A stretch of 64,000 nucleotides of DNA from Providencia hangzhouensis (GTDB lineage: Bacteria; Pseudomonadota; Gammaproteobacteria; Enterobacterales; Enterobacteriaceae). Of the stretch, positions 41,403-50,981 are shown in pieces. Location of the stretch: assembly GCF_029193595.2 (NCBI RefSeq), contig NZ_CP135052.1, positions 1,178,001 through 1,242,000 of the forward strand. The letters run 5' to 3'. The position numbers and the translations under genes were made by a program. The stretch's first letter is position 1; each line of letters opens with the position of its first letter. The notes under the pieces were generated by a model, which saw only the letters and a program-made list of their open reading frames with translations, did no database searches and was not told the origin of the DNA.

Positions 41403-42803
41403 ATGGATATTAATAATAAAAAAATTTGGGATGTCATTGTCATCGGCGGTGGTGTCATTGGCTGTGCTGTGACACGTAAATTCACACTGATGGGTGCCAA
41501 TACGTTGTTACTTGAACGTGGAGGTGACATCCTTTCGGGAGCAAGTAAGGCAAATAGTGCACTATTACACACAGGTTTTGACGCCACACCAGGGAGTCTA
41601 GAACTTGAGTGCATGCAAGAGGGGTATCGTGAATTCATTGAAATCAGAGAAAAAATGAATTTACCTCTTCTTGAAACAGGGGCATTAGTGGTTGCATGGA
41701 ATGATGAGCAGCTCAGTAAATTGCCCGCGATAGTAGAGCAAGCACACACTAACAATGTATTAGATGTGGCAATTATTGATAAAGAAGAACTCTATCGCAG
41801 AGAACCTCATCTAGCACCGGGAGCACTCGCGGCTGTTTCTGTGCCAGGTGAAGCGGTTATTGACCCATGGAGTACACCACTTTCGTATTTAACCCAAGCG
41901 ATGAAACATGGGGCTGAATACCGTTTTCATTGTGAGGTAAGCGGTGGAGCACTCAATGATGGAATATGGCGATTAACCACATCAAAAGGTGAGTTTTCTG
42001 CCCGTTTAGTCATTAATTGTGCGGGAATTAATGGCGACATTGTTGAATCAATTTGCCACCCATCACCGTTCCAAATAAAGCCACGTAAAGGGCAGTTTCT
42101 CGTCTATGATAAAGCCGCAGCAGCGGATATCAATGCAATTATCCTACCTGTTCCGACCGCTATCACAAAAGGCGTACTGTTATCAAAAACTATCTTCGGC
42201 AACCTTTTGCTTGGCCCAACAGCGGAAGAACAAGATGACCGTTGGAAAGCTGAGGTAAAACAAGAAGTCCTTGAAGACTTAATTGCCCAAGGTTCACGTA
42301 TGTTACCTTCATTGCATAATTACAGTGTGACCGCAACCTATGCGGGGTTACGTCCTGCTACAGAAGAAAAATATTACCGCATTAATGATTACCCTGAAAA
42401 GCAGTGGATATGTGCGGGGGGAATTCGTTCAACAGGCCTAACTTCAGCTTTAGGGGTGGCTAGTTATCTTGGTAAATTGTATCAAGAAAACTTCACACCA
42501 CTTTTTGAATTATCACCGCCAGAAGCGCTAATTTGGCCAACCATGCCAATGATTTCTGAATATCACCAACGGGATTACCAATGCAAAAGCAATGGCGGTA
42601 TTGTTTGCCATTGTGAATTAGTAACTCAGCGGGAGATTGAAGCCGCATTTGATTCGGATATTCCTCCTGAGTGTTTAGGTGCTTTACGCCGCAGAACACG
42701 AGTGATGATGGGGCGCTGTAATGGGTTTTATTGTAGTAGTCAGGTGGCTGAAATTATTAATGGTCGCTTCGACCACACACTGGCAGTGGAGGCCGTAAAA
42801 TGA
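41403..42803 (+). CDS. GlpA-like FAD-dependent dehydrogenase with C-terminal BFD-type [2Fe-2S] domain
   Basis: 466 residues from the ATG at 41403, which has AAGGA eight bases upstream; a longer frame from 41349 lacks a ribosome site. The N-terminal FAD fold shows VIVIGGGVIGCAVTR and an ERGGDILSGASKANSALLHTGF-type region (split here) typical of glycerol-3-phosphate dehydrogenases. The C-terminal domain has C-x-C (VCHCE, about residue 400) and C-x4-C (RCNGFYC), the BFD [2Fe-2S] pattern. It probably oxidises the phosphorylated product of the kinase, feeding electrons to the partner flavoprotein whose start overlaps its stop by four bases. Similar pairs in Firmicutes accompany glpK-like genes. 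Real substrate unproven. Confidence 0.88.
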   Translation: MDINNKKIWDVIVIGGGVIGCAVTRKFTLMGANTLLLERGGDILSGASKANSALLHTGFDATPGSLELECMQEGYREFIEIREKMNLPLLETGALVVAWNDEQLSKLPAIVEQAHTNNVLDVAIIDKEELYRREPHLAPGALAAVSVPGEAVIDPWSTPLSYLTQAMKHGAEYRFHCEVSGGALNDGIWRLTTSKGEFSARLVINCAGINGDIVESICHPSPFQIKPRKGQFLVYDKAAAADINAIILPVPTAITKGVLLSKTIFGNLLLGPTAEEQDDRWKAEVKQEVLEDLIAQGSRMLPSLHNYSVTATYAGLRPATEEKYYRINDYPEKQWICAGGIRSTGLTSALGVASYLGKLYQENFTPLFELSPPEALIWPTMPMISEYHQRDYQCKSNGGIVCHCELVTQREIEAAFDSDIPPECLGALRRRTRVMMGRCNGFYCSSQVAEIINGRFDHTLAVEAVK

Positions 42804-44029
42804 GTTTAAATTATGATGTGATTATCATTGGCTCTGGCCCTACTGGTGTTGCGGCAGCGCAGGCGTTACGCCGTCGTGGTGTTCAAAATATCGCTATTAT
42901 TGAACGTGAAGCACAGGCGGGAGGCGTTCCGCGTCACTGCCAGCACCCTACATTTGGCATATTAGCCTTTAAACGGCCGATGAAAGGCAATCAATTTGCA
43001 GAAAAAATTGTCAATCAACTGGGAAACACGCCAATTTTCACCCGTAGTACCGTGACTGCGTTACAACCTAATGGAAAATTAACCGTTTCAACGCCAGAAG
43101 GCCTTGTTGAAATGCAAGCTAAACGAGTATTGATAGCGACGGGGGTAAGAGAGACACCTCGACACCCGCGCTTAGTTTCAGGTTTGCGCCCTCAAGGGGT
43201 ATTAACAGCCGGGGCATTACAGCAATTTGTTTATTTAAACGGTAAGAAGCCTTGCCGTAATCCAGTGATTGTAGGCAGTGAATTAGTGAGTTTTTCTGCG
43301 CTATGGACACTAAAAAACGCCGGTGTTAAAGCCCAAGCGATGATTGAAAGTGGCGAGCGGATTTTAGCGTTTAAACCCGCGACTTTATTTGCCAAAGTGA
43401 TGGGAACCCCCATTCATCTAAACAGTAAAATTACTGAAATTGGTGGCTTAGATCGTGTGGAATATGTGGTTGTTGAAACTAACGGTAAAAGCCACAAAAT
43501 TATGTGTGATTCGGTCATTTTTACGGGGCAATTTGTCGGTGAAAATACGTTAATCCGTAAAAGCCATTTGGAGTTTGATGCGGCGACAGGAAAACCGGTA
43601 ACAGACCAATATGGGCGTTGTTCAGATGCCAGTTACTATGCTGCTGGTAATATGTTGCATCCAGCCGATATGGGCGACCAATGCTATCAAGAAGGATTGG
43701 TGACAGGAGAGCGGATTGCTGACGATTTATTAGCGAATCATCATCAGCAGCAATTAAAAGTGGCCCAATGTATTCCTGTGCAGTATGACCCGAAAATTTG
43801 TTTTAGTGTTCCAGCATGTATAGATATTGATGATTTATCGGTGCGACAGATTGATTTTAATATCAAAGTTACACAACCAGTAAGCGGAACCATCCGTGTT
43901 ATGGCAGGGAATACTCTGTTATATGAAAAACGGCATCGCTGCTTACCAACCCGACGTATTTTACTGAAAAACATTGATTTAACAAAAATACAACGGGGAG
44001 CTACTGAAATTAGCATCACTGTTGTATAG
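42800..44029 (+). CDS. FAD/NAD(P)-binding oxidoreductase, partner of the GlpA-like dehydrogenase
   Basis: 409-residue flavoprotein of the pyridine-nucleotide-disulphide-like superfamily. FAD motif IIGSGPTGVAAA at the N-terminus, ATGVRETPRHPRL near residue 115, a second dinucleotide motif IVGSELVSFSA near 157 and YYAAGNMLHPADMGDQC before the C-terminus. After about residue 320 a non-catalytic beta-rich extension follows. It overlaps the previous gene by ATGA and so is translationally coupled. It likely passes electrons between the GlpA-like subunit and NAD(P)H or the respiratory chain. Confidence 0.87.
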   Translation: MSLNYDVIIIGSGPTGVAAAQALRRRGVQNIAIIEREAQAGGVPRHCQHPTFGILAFKRPMKGNQFAEKIVNQLGNTPIFTRSTVTALQPNGKLTVSTPEGLVEMQAKRVLIATGVRETPRHPRLVSGLRPQGVLTAGALQQFVYLNGKKPCRNPVIVGSELVSFSALWTLKNAGVKAQAMIESGERILAFKPATLFAKVMGTPIHLNSKITEIGGLDRVEYVVVETNGKSHKIMCDSVIFTGQFVGENTLIRKSHLEFDAATGKPVTDQYGRCSDASYYAAGNMLHPADMGDQCYQEGLVTGERIADDLLANHHQQQLKVAQCIPVQYDPKICFSVPACIDIDDLSVRQIDFNIKVTQPVSGTIRVMAGNTLLYEKRHRCLPTRRILLKNIDLTKIQRGATEISITVV

Positions 44030-44064
44030 TGCTGGAAAGTTAAATGGTTAAGAAGGATTAAACT

Positions 44065-44841
44065 ATGTGTGAGGGACGTTCCTCAAAAGTACGTCATCAA
44101 ACCATCATTGAGTTACTTTCTACTCAAGGGCAGGTTTACGTACAGGAGCTTGCTAAACATTTTAATGTCGCGCAAGAAACTATCCGTCGTGACCTTAGTA
44201 AACTTGAAACACAAAAGTTACTAAAAAAAGTCCATGGTGGAGCCGTAAACATTCAGTCAAAATTTGAACGTAATTTTACGGAAAGAGCCCAAGCCGCGGT
44301 TGATGAGAAAAAAGCGATTGCAGCGAAAGCCGCGGAACTGATTAAACCCGGAGACACATTGTTTATCGATTTTGGCACAACGACCTTTGAATTTAGCCAA
44401 AGAATCAAATTGATTGATAATTTAACGGTTATTACGAATTCGCCTTTATTGGCAAATACGTTACAAGAAAACGTAACTATCGAAACAATTTTGATTGGTG
44501 GGCAATTTAACGCCGCACAAAACGCATGTTTAGGCGCCATTGCGCTAAAAAATATTGCTGAGTTTTTTGCAGATTACGCAGTGATTGGGGCAGGGGCGAT
44601 ACATGCATTGCATGGTGTGATGGATCAGCACGTCGATGAAGCTGCAATCGCGCAAAAGATGATGGAAAACAGCGATAAATTAATGGTGTTAGCGGATGGA
44701 ACAAAGGCTAATAAGCATGCGATTAATTTTGTGACGAGTTGGGACAATATTGATTATTTGGTGACAACCAGCAAAGAATTTAAATTACCTGAGAATAAAA
44801 AACATCCTAAAACGAAAATTATTGTTGCGGATGTTGAATAA
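44065..44841 (+). CDS. DeoR-family transcriptional regulator
   Basis: 258 residues. An N-terminal DeoR helix-turn-helix (VYVQELAKHFNVAQETIRRDLSKLE, shown here by its QETIRRDL signature) with KVHGGAV, then a sugar-phosphate sensor domain with the FIDFGTTTFEFSQ loop, VITNSPLLAN and LADGTKANKHA. The fold is that of GlpR and DeoR. As the last gene of the island it is presumably the local repressor responding to a phosphorylated intermediate. No operator was identified with confidence. Confidence 0.9.
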   Translation: MCEGRSSKVRHQTIIELLSTQGQVYVQELAKHFNVAQETIRRDLSKLETQKLLKKVHGGAVNIQSKFERNFTERAQAAVDEKKAIAAKAAELIKPGDTLFIDFGTTTFEFSQRIKLIDNLTVITNSPLLANTLQENVTIETILIGGQFNAAQNACLGAIALKNIAEFFADYAVIGAGAIHALHGVMDQHVDEAAIAQKMMENSDKLMVLADGTKANKHAINFVTSWDNIDYLVTTSKEFKLPENKKHPKTKIIVADVE

Positions 44842-44872
44842 GCTTTAATTTTCATCATTCAATTATAAACAC

Positions 44873-44915
44873 ACCCTATGAAATATATTTAATTATTTTT
44901 CATAGGGTTACTTTA
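44873..44915 (+). terminator. Hairpin after the DeoR gene
   Basis: 11-bp perfect stem (ACCCTATGAAA 44873-44883, TTTCATAGGGT 44898-44908) with a 14-base loop; the following tract TACTTT is only weakly T-rich. Confidence 0.6.
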
Positions 44916-44951
44916 CCCAAAATTTGATTAACGCCAATACTAGGAATGATT

Positions 44952-45302
44952 ATGAGCCTCTATTTTATTGCTTGCCCTTATTCAGACCCCGATAGCAGTG
45001 TCGTAGAAATGCGCTTTGCTGAATGTACTAAATTTGCGGCAGAACTTGCGCTTAAAGGTATCGCTACTTATAGCCAAATCACGATGACCCATCCAATTAA
45101 CCAATACTTGGCCTCACAGGGGCAAAAAGTCGCATGGTCTTCTATTGATATGGAATTTCTAAAGCGCTGTGATGGTTTAATTGTGCTGACATTGCCAGGC
45201 TGGGAAAAGAGCGGTGGTGTTGCAGCGGAAATTCAGTTTTTTAAAGACCAAGGGTTGCCGGTTTGGACAGGGGATGAGTTCAAAGTACAAATGGCAGAAT
45301 AA
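44952..45302 (+). CDS. DUF1937 protein, nucleoside 2-deoxyribosyltransferase-like fold
   Basis: 116-residue cytoplasmic protein. ATG 44952 (MSLYFIACPYSD) is chosen because AGGA (44942-44945) is spaced six bases from it; it touches the alternative ATG at 44946. The pattern YxACPYS, a central DMEFLKRCDGLIVLTLPGWEKSGGV (in pieces) and EIQFFKDQGLPV matches the DUF1937 family, whose fold suggests nucleotide or deoxyriboside binding. No catalytic role is established. It is flanked by terminators on both sides, so it is its own unit. Confidence 0.8.
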   Translation: MSLYFIACPYSDPDSSVVEMRFAECTKFAAELALKGIATYSQITMTHPINQYLASQGQKVAWSSIDMEFLKRCDGLIVLTLPGWEKSGGVAAEIQFFKDQGLPVWTGDEFKVQMAE

Positions 45303-45328
45303 CGCTTATTTATAGTTATCTTGATGAT

Positions 45329-45358
45329 CCATGACGTTTTATCGTCATGGATTTTTTG
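45329..45358 (+). terminator. Terminator after the DUF1937 gene
   Basis: 8-bp perfect stem (CCATGACG 45329-45336, CGTCATGG 45343-45350), loop TTTTAT, then ATTTTTTG. Confidence 0.88.
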
Positions 45359-45363
45359 TGCAC

Positions 45364-45393
45364 AAAAAAGCCGTAACCCAAAGGCTACGGCTT
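45364..45393 (-). terminator. Terminator after ybaL
   Basis: 10-bp stem with one mismatch (AAGCCGTAAC 45368-45377, GCTACGGCTT 45384-45393). On the minus strand six T follow (plus-strand A run 45364-45369). Confidence 0.85.
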
Positions 45394-45410
45394 TAAAGAT
45401 AGGGCGGTGT

Positions 45411-47159
45411 TTAGTGGCTAGGTTTTAGATATTCATCTAAGTTTTTGCCTTCAACTTTTTTATTGTCATTATCAATAAAATCATCGATTGAACAACCGAA
45501 CTCTTCAACATCATTGCACATGAGAGTCGCCATGGATTTAGCAATCTCATGTTCACCAATAATGATATGGTCTGCTCCACGCTCTTTGATAAAGCTGACT
45601 TCATCATCATAATGGGCACGAACAATCACAGTGACATCTGGGTTCATTTCTTTTGCGGTTGCGACAATTTCACCGGCTTCATAACCATTAGGGATTGTTA
45701 AAAGCAATGTTTTGGCACATTCAATACGCGCAAGGCTAATGATATCTTTATTTGCACCATTGCCTAAAATTGCACTAAAGCCATTTTCAGCAAGTTCTTC
45801 AAACCGAGCGCGGGTATCTTCAACAACAACAACCGGAATTTCCCTTCTACGCAGTTTGTCTGCAAGCATACCACCTACTCGACCATAACCGACGATGATT
45901 GCGTGGCCGCAGATATCGACAGGAACTTGGGTTTCTTCTTCCAGAGTCTCTTCCAGCAGTTGTTCTTCGATTGTCTCGGTTTTCTCAAGGTACTTATCTA
46001 ATAAGCTAAATAACACAGGATTTAGCATAATCGAGACAATTGCGCCTGCTAATACTAAGTTTTGTGCATCTTTATCCATGACGCCTAGGGTTAAACCCAT
46101 ACCGGCTAAGATAAAGGCAAACTCACCAATTTGTGCAAGACTAACAGAAATGGTTAATGCAGTTCGTCGTGAATGACCAAACATCCTAACAAGTACTAAG
46201 GCGGCTGCGGATTTACCAATAATGATAATGGCAAGAACGGCTAAAATCCCTAGCGGTTGCTCAATTAATACCACTGGGTCGAATAGCATCCCAACTGAGA
46301 CAAAGAACAGGACGGCAAAGGCATCGCGTAATGGCAGCGTGTCTTGTGCAGCACGGTGGCTGAGCTCAGACTCATTTAATACCATCCCTGCGAAGAACGC
46401 ACCGAGGGCAAATGAGGCATCGAAAATAGCCACAGCGGCATAGGCAATACCCAATGCAAGTGCTAGTACGGCAAGAGTAAACAGTTCACGAGAACCTGTT
46501 GATGCGGTACGTGATAAAATCCATGGGATAACTTTACGCCCCACGACAATCATAATAAATATGAATAGAACAACTTTACCTATTGTCCATGCAAGGCCTA
46601 ACGTGAGTTCACTGAAGCTAGCGTCATCGGTGTTCATGATAGCCGCAGCAGCAGGCAGAAGAACAAGTGTTAAGACCATGGCGAGGTCTTCAACAATCAG
46701 CCAGCCTATAGCAATTTGCCCACGCTGACTTTCAATCAGTTGGCGTTCTTCTAAAGCACGTAGTAATACGACGGTACTGGCGGTTGATAAACACAGGCCG
46801 AATACAACACCTGTAAATATTCCCCAGCCAAATAACATGGACAGGCCAAGACCCAGTAAGGTTGCTACTGCGATTTGTGCAATGGCTCCAGGAATGGCGA
46901 TAGCTTTAACAGCAAGTAAATCTTTTAATGAAAAATGTAGGCCTACCCCAAACATCAGTAAGATAACACCGATTTCAGCAAGTTCAGGCGCCAGTGCTGC
47001 ATCAGCAACAAAGCCGGGGGTAAATGGGCCTGCGAGAACACCGGCCGCAAGATAGCCAACTAAAGGGGAAATTTTTAATCGCTGCGCGATCATACCTAAC
47101 AAATATGCAAGGGCGAGACCACCAACAATGGTTGTGATTAAGGGCGTTGAATGCTCCAT
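45411..47159 (-). CDS. ybaL: CPA2-family cation:proton antiporter YbaL (KefB/RosB-like)
   Basis: 582 residues. N-terminal transport domain with about twelve membrane helices (for example GVILLMFGVGLHFSLKDL and SFALGAFFAGMVLNESEL with the conserved acidic residues), followed by a C-terminal RCK/TrkA-N domain with the NAD-binding HAIIVGYGRVGGMLADKL, then RGADHIIIGEHEIA. It closely follows E. coli YbaL, a predicted K+ or Na+/H+ antiporter. In E. coli it is adjacent to gsk and fsr; here only fsr remains next to it. Confidence 0.94.
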   Translation of the reverse strand: MEHSTPLITTIVGGLALAYLLGMIAQRLKISPLVGYLAAGVLAGPFTPGFVADAALAPELAEIGVILLMFGVGLHFSLKDLLAVKAIAIPGAIAQIAVATLLGLGLSMLFGWGIFTGVVFGLCLSTASTVVLLRALEERQLIESQRGQIAIGWLIVEDLAMVLTLVLLPAAAAIMNTDDASFSELTLGLAWTIGKVVLFIFIMIVVGRKVIPWILSRTASTGSRELFTLAVLALALGIAYAAVAIFDASFALGAFFAGMVLNESELSHRAAQDTLPLRDAFAVLFFVSVGMLFDPVVLIEQPLGILAVLAIIIIGKSAAALVLVRMFGHSRRTALTISVSLAQIGEFAFILAGMGLTLGVMDKDAQNLVLAGAIVSIMLNPVLFSLLDKYLEKTETIEEQLLEETLEEETQVPVDICGHAIIVGYGRVGGMLADKLRRREIPVVVVEDTRARFEELAENGFSAILGNGANKDIISLARIECAKTLLLTIPNGYEAGEIVATAKEMNPDVTVIVRAHYDDEVSFIKERGADHIIIGEHEIAKSMATLMCNDVEEFGCSIDDFIDNDNKKVEGKNLDEYLKPSH

Positions 47160-47398
47160 TTAGTCTCCTCTGGTGAATATAAAAATAGAAAGGTGGGTAC
47201 ATGCCGTTGACTTTTAAAATGAGGCCTTCATTTTAAAATGCAAATTGCATGTTTTTATATTCTAACTTTTTTTGAGATAAATTTCCTTAAAAAAATGAAA
47301 TGTTTTTAAAAAAAAGACAGGTTAAAGGAGCTAAATCGTTACAAGCTGTGTGTTTGTGAGATTTTTATCTGAAATTAATCTGAATTATGGAAGGAAAG

Positions 47399-47428
47399 AC
47401 CCATACTTATTTTTAGGTAAGTATGGGT
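47399..47428. repeat. 11-bp inverted repeat downstream of fsr
   Basis: Perfect arms ACCCATACTTA (47399-47409) and TAAGTATGGGT (47418-47428) with an 8-base loop. It lies where an fsr terminator would be but has no T run on either strand. Confidence 0.55.
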
Positions 47429-47445
47429 AAAATAAGAAAATAAAT

Positions 47446-48669
47446 CTATTTTTTGCCAATATTTGGCAGCAATACTGTAAAAATCCCAAGTAAGGGTAAG
47501 AAAGCACAATAATGATAAACTTGTTCAATACTGGTCTGGTCTGCGATATGGCCTAAAACGGCAGCGCCAACGCCCCCCATGCCGAATGCTAACCCAAAGA
47601 ACAACCCTGATACCATGCCGGTTTTACCAGGGATCAGCTCTTGTGCGTAGACTAAAATAGCCGAAAATGCAGAGGCTAAAATCATACCAATAATTACGGT
47701 AAGCACCCCAGTCCAATAAAGAGATGCATAGGGTAAAATTAAGGTAAATGGCGCAACTCCAAGGATTGAGAACCAAATAACGTATTTACGTCCTATTTTG
47801 TCACCTATTGGCCCACCAATCATAGTACCTGCGGCAACGGCAAATAAGAAAACAAACAAATGAATCTGAGCATTTTGTACAGAAACACCGAACTTATCGA
47901 TCAAATAAAAGGTGTAATAGCTACTGATACTTGCCAAATAGAAATATTTTGAAAAAATCAGAATTAACAGTACTGCCAAAGAGCCAATAATTGTTTTTCG
48001 TGGTAGGACTTTAACATTCCCTGCACTGATCGGCTTTTTACTTGCTGCGCGGTGTTGTTGTTTGTACCAGCTACTGACTTGCAACAAGATAACAATTGCA
48101 AGCAGAGCAGCGAGCGAGAACCAGCCAATATTGCCTTTTCCGTAGGGTTCAATAATTAGTGCTGCAAGTAGTGGCCCAAGGGAGGCGCCCAAGTTGCCTC
48201 CGACTTGGAAAAATGATTGTGCCAGACCATGACGCCCCCCTGAAGCCATACGAGCAACACGAGAAGATTCAGGATGGAAGACAGAAGAACCAGTTCCAAC
48301 CAATGCGGCTGCAAGTAATATGGTCGGGAAGGTTTCTGCCATCGCTAACAAGATTAGCCCCGTTAGCGTGAAGCTCATTCCTATTGGCAAGGAATAAGGT
48401 TGTGGATGTTTGTCCGTATAGTAGCCAATAATCGGTTGCAACAGTGATGCGGTAATCTGATAAGTAAGGGTAATCATCCCGATTTGGGCAAAACTCAATG
48501 AGAAATCAGATTGTAATAAAGGATAAATGGCTAAGATCAGTGACTGGATCATGTCATTGAGTAAATGAGAAACACTGATCGCAGTTAGGATACTAAAGAC
48601 CGTTTTCCCCGTTTTGTTTAATGGCTTTGACGGGCTTGGGTTGTTGGGGGTTGTGGTTTGCTCACTCAT
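47446..48669 (-). CDS. fsr: Fosmidomycin resistance-type MFS transporter Fsr
   Basis: 407 residues from the ATG at 48669 (MSEQTTTPN), which aligns with the E. coli start. The frame extends upstream to 48723 but without support. It is a twelve-helix major facilitator, with SHLLNDMIQSLILAIYP near 40, the loop motif HPESSRVARMASGGRHG, and GGPIGDKIGRKYVIW between the two halves. E. coli Fsr exports fosmidomycin when overproduced; the natural substrate is unknown. Divergent from ushA. Confidence 0.93.
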   Translation of the reverse strand: MSEQTTTPNNPSPSKPLNKTGKTVFSILTAISVSHLLNDMIQSLILAIYPLLQSDFSLSFAQIGMITLTYQITASLLQPIIGYYTDKHPQPYSLPIGMSFTLTGLILLAMAETFPTILLAAALVGTGSSVFHPESSRVARMASGGRHGLAQSFFQVGGNLGASLGPLLAALIIEPYGKGNIGWFSLAALLAIVILLQVSSWYKQQHRAASKKPISAGNVKVLPRKTIIGSLAVLLILIFSKYFYLASISSYYTFYLIDKFGVSVQNAQIHLFVFLFAVAAGTMIGGPIGDKIGRKYVIWFSILGVAPFTLILPYASLYWTGVLTVIIGMILASAFSAILVYAQELIPGKTGMVSGLFFGLAFGMGGVGAAVLGHIADQTSIEQVYHYCAFLPLLGIFTVLLPNIGKK

Positions 48670-48927
48670 GTCATTATCAACTTTTTGTGTTACATAATTG
48701 TTATTAATATAACTGAAATACAATTTATTTAAATGAATAAATAAATTACGTGAATAACTAGTGCTCGTTAATTATTTGATGGCGATCTCATTTTTATGAA
48801 ACGAATTTCTTATTCTGCAATAGGTATCAAATCCTGCTCATATTTTTATGCTATAAGACAGCAGGTAGTGACAAACTATAATCTAATATGACTGTATAAA
48901 AATTCCTATACCAGCAGGGAGAAATGT

Positions 48928-50592
48928 ATGAAGTTTGCATTTAAGGCATGCGCATTAACGGTATCGTTAGCGTTAATACCCGCAACTATGGCAAATGCGT
49001 GGGAAAAAGACAAAACATACAATATTACCATTTTGCATACCAATGACCATCATGGCCACTTTTGGCACAACGACCACGGTGAATATGGTTTAGCAGCGCA
49101 AAAAACGGTAGTTGATGAAATTCGTGACGAAGTTGCTAAGCAAGGTGGCAGTGTTTTACTGCTCTCTGGTGGCGATATTAATACCGGTGTACCAGAGTCT
49201 GATTTACAAGATGCAGAACCTGATTTTAAAGGAATGAACTTAGTCGGTTATGATGCTATGGCATTAGGAAACCACGAGTTTGATAACCCACTTGAGACGC
49301 TGCGTCAGCAAGAAAAATGGGCAACCTTTCCGTTTTTATCCGCCAATATTTATCAAAGCAGTACAGGTAAACGCCTTTTCAAACCTTACCAAATCTTTGA
49401 TAAACAAGGTGTAAAAATTGCGGTTATGGGTTTAACCACTGACGACACCGTGCGTATTGGTAACCCTGCCAACTTCCCTGATGTCGAATTCCGTGTGCCT
49501 GCGGACGAAGCCAAAAAAGTGGTTGAAGAGCTCCGTGCGACAGAAAAACCAGACATTATCATCGCCGCAACCCATATGGGGCATTATGATGATGGCAACC
49601 ATGGTTCGAATGCCCCAGGCGATGTAGAAATGGCACGCAGCTTACCCGCTGGTTATTTAGATATGATAGTGGGTGGTCACTCACAAGACCCTGTTTGTAT
49701 GTCTCAAGAAAAGAAAAACTACAAACAGGAAGACTATGTACCCGGTACACCGTGTGCGCCAGATAACCAAAATGGAACTTGGATTGTGCAAGCCCATGAA
49801 TGGGGTAAATATGTTGGCCGTGCGGATTTTGAATTTAAAAACGGTAAGTTTACCCTGAAGCACTACCAGTTAATCCCAATTAACTTGAAGAAAAAAGTCA
49901 CAAAAGAAGATGGGACTAGCGAGCGAGTTTACTATACGCAAGAAATTGCTCATAACCCTGACATGATGAAATTACTGACACCTTATCAAGAAAAAGGTGA
50001 CAAGCAATTGAGTGTTAAAGTGGGCTCTGTTGAAGGTAAACTTGAAGGTGATCGCAGTAAAGTGCGTTTTGTGCAAACCAATATGGGGCATCTTCTGTTA
50101 GCTGCACAAAAAGAACGCGCAGGGGCTGATTTCGCGATTATGAGCGGTGGCGGTGTTCGTGATTCCATTGAAAGTGGCGATATCACTTATAAAGATGTGC
50201 TTAAGGTTCAACCGTTTGCCAATGAGTTAGTTTATGTGGACTTCAAAGGTGATGAAGTTATCCCATATCTGACTGCGGTTGCGAATATGAAACCAGATGC
50301 AGGCGCGTATGGTCAGTTCTACAATGTGAATTTAACCCTGAATAAAGATGGCACGATTAGTGATGTCAAAATTGATGGGAAGCCTGTTGACCCGGCCAAA
50401 ACGTATCGTATGGCAACGTTGAATTTCAATGCAATTGGTGGGGACGGTTACCCGAAAATTGACAACCACCCTAATTACGTTAATACCGGCTTTGTCGATG
50501 CGGAAGTGCTCAAAGGGTATATTGAAAAACACTCCCCGCTGAAAGCGGCAGACTATGAGCCAAAAGGTGAAATTATTTATAATAATAAATAA
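48928..50592 (+). CDS. ushA: Periplasmic 5'-nucleotidase / UDP-sugar hydrolase UshA
   Basis: 554 residues. A signal peptide ends at about residue 24 (PATMANA, then WEKDK). The N-terminal metallophosphoesterase domain has ILHTNDHHGHF, GGDINTG and ALGNHEFDNP for the two metal ions; the C-terminal domain binds the nucleotide (MSGGGVRDSIESGDITYKD). UshA scavenges nucleosides and sugars from external nucleotides and UDP-sugars. AGGGAGA is the ribosome site. Followed by a terminator. Confidence 0.96.
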   Translation: MKFAFKACALTVSLALIPATMANAWEKDKTYNITILHTNDHHGHFWHNDHGEYGLAAQKTVVDEIRDEVAKQGGSVLLLSGGDINTGVPESDLQDAEPDFKGMNLVGYDAMALGNHEFDNPLETLRQQEKWATFPFLSANIYQSSTGKRLFKPYQIFDKQGVKIAVMGLTTDDTVRIGNPANFPDVEFRVPADEAKKVVEELRATEKPDIIIAATHMGHYDDGNHGSNAPGDVEMARSLPAGYLDMIVGGHSQDPVCMSQEKKNYKQEDYVPGTPCAPDNQNGTWIVQAHEWGKYVGRADFEFKNGKFTLKHYQLIPINLKKKVTKEDGTSERVYYTQEIAHNPDMMKLLTPYQEKGDKQLSVKVGSVEGKLEGDRSKVRFVQTNMGHLLLAAQKERAGADFAIMSGGGVRDSIESGDITYKDVLKVQPFANELVYVDFKGDEVIPYLTAVANMKPDAGAYGQFYNVNLTLNKDGTISDVKIDGKPVDPAKTYRMATLNFNAIGGDGYPKIDNHPNYVNTGFVDAEVLKGYIEKHSPLKAADYEPKGEIIYNNK

Positions 50593-50613
50593 TTAAATCA
50601 TTATTACCTTGAA

Positions 50614-50642
50614 AGCCTCACCGCTCGCGGTGGGGCTTTTTA
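50614..50642 (+). terminator. Terminator after ushA
   Basis: 10-bp stem with one G:U pair (AGCCTCACCG 50614-50623, CGGTGGGGCT 50628-50637), loop CTCG, then TTTTTAT. Confidence 0.9.
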
Positions 50643-50648
50643 TCGTCA

Positions 50649-50981
50649 TTATTTAGAGCAAAAAACATGAGCGACTAAATGAGGGCCTTCATAAATATCA
50701 AATGAATGATAATTTAATAAATATTCATGAGGCGCATGTTCAACAAGAAAGCGCACAGTTCCTCGGCTTATTTGTCGATTATGGCTATTGCGTAAATGAA
50801 ACGCTAGCTGGAATATCACACTCCAAGATTCATCGGGTTTGAGGCTGAAACGAGCAACAGCACAGTAAGACCCAATTGCTGGCGGCTGTTGCCTACCACC
50901 TTCTTGAGCGGATAACCATTCAATCGTCGCTGTGATTGTCACGGGTTTAATATCATTTCCGTATTTCAGCAAAGGTTGCAT
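50649..50981 (-). CDS. Small protein of unknown function, possibly an EF-Tu domain II-like barrel
   Basis: 110 residues, not recognised at gene level. It is beta-rich with no membrane segment or signal peptide. [14 protein letters not shown] near the N-terminus and the closing pattern [19 protein letters not shown], then [13 protein letters not shown], resemble small proteins with an EF-Tu domain II-like barrel (x-GGR-x, then EG-x-x-x-x-G/A). This is weak pattern similarity, not an assignment. The ATG lies inside the ybaK 3' end, overlapping it by 29 bases, so translation is probably coupled. It has no counterpart between ushA and ybaK in E. coli. A later start is possible. Confidence 0.7.
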   Translation of the reverse strand: MQPLLKYGNDIKPVTITATIEWLSAQEGGRQQPPAIGSYCAVARFSLKPDESWSVIFQLAFHLRNSHNRQISRGTVRFLVEHAPHEYLLNYHSFDIYEGPHLVAHVFCSK

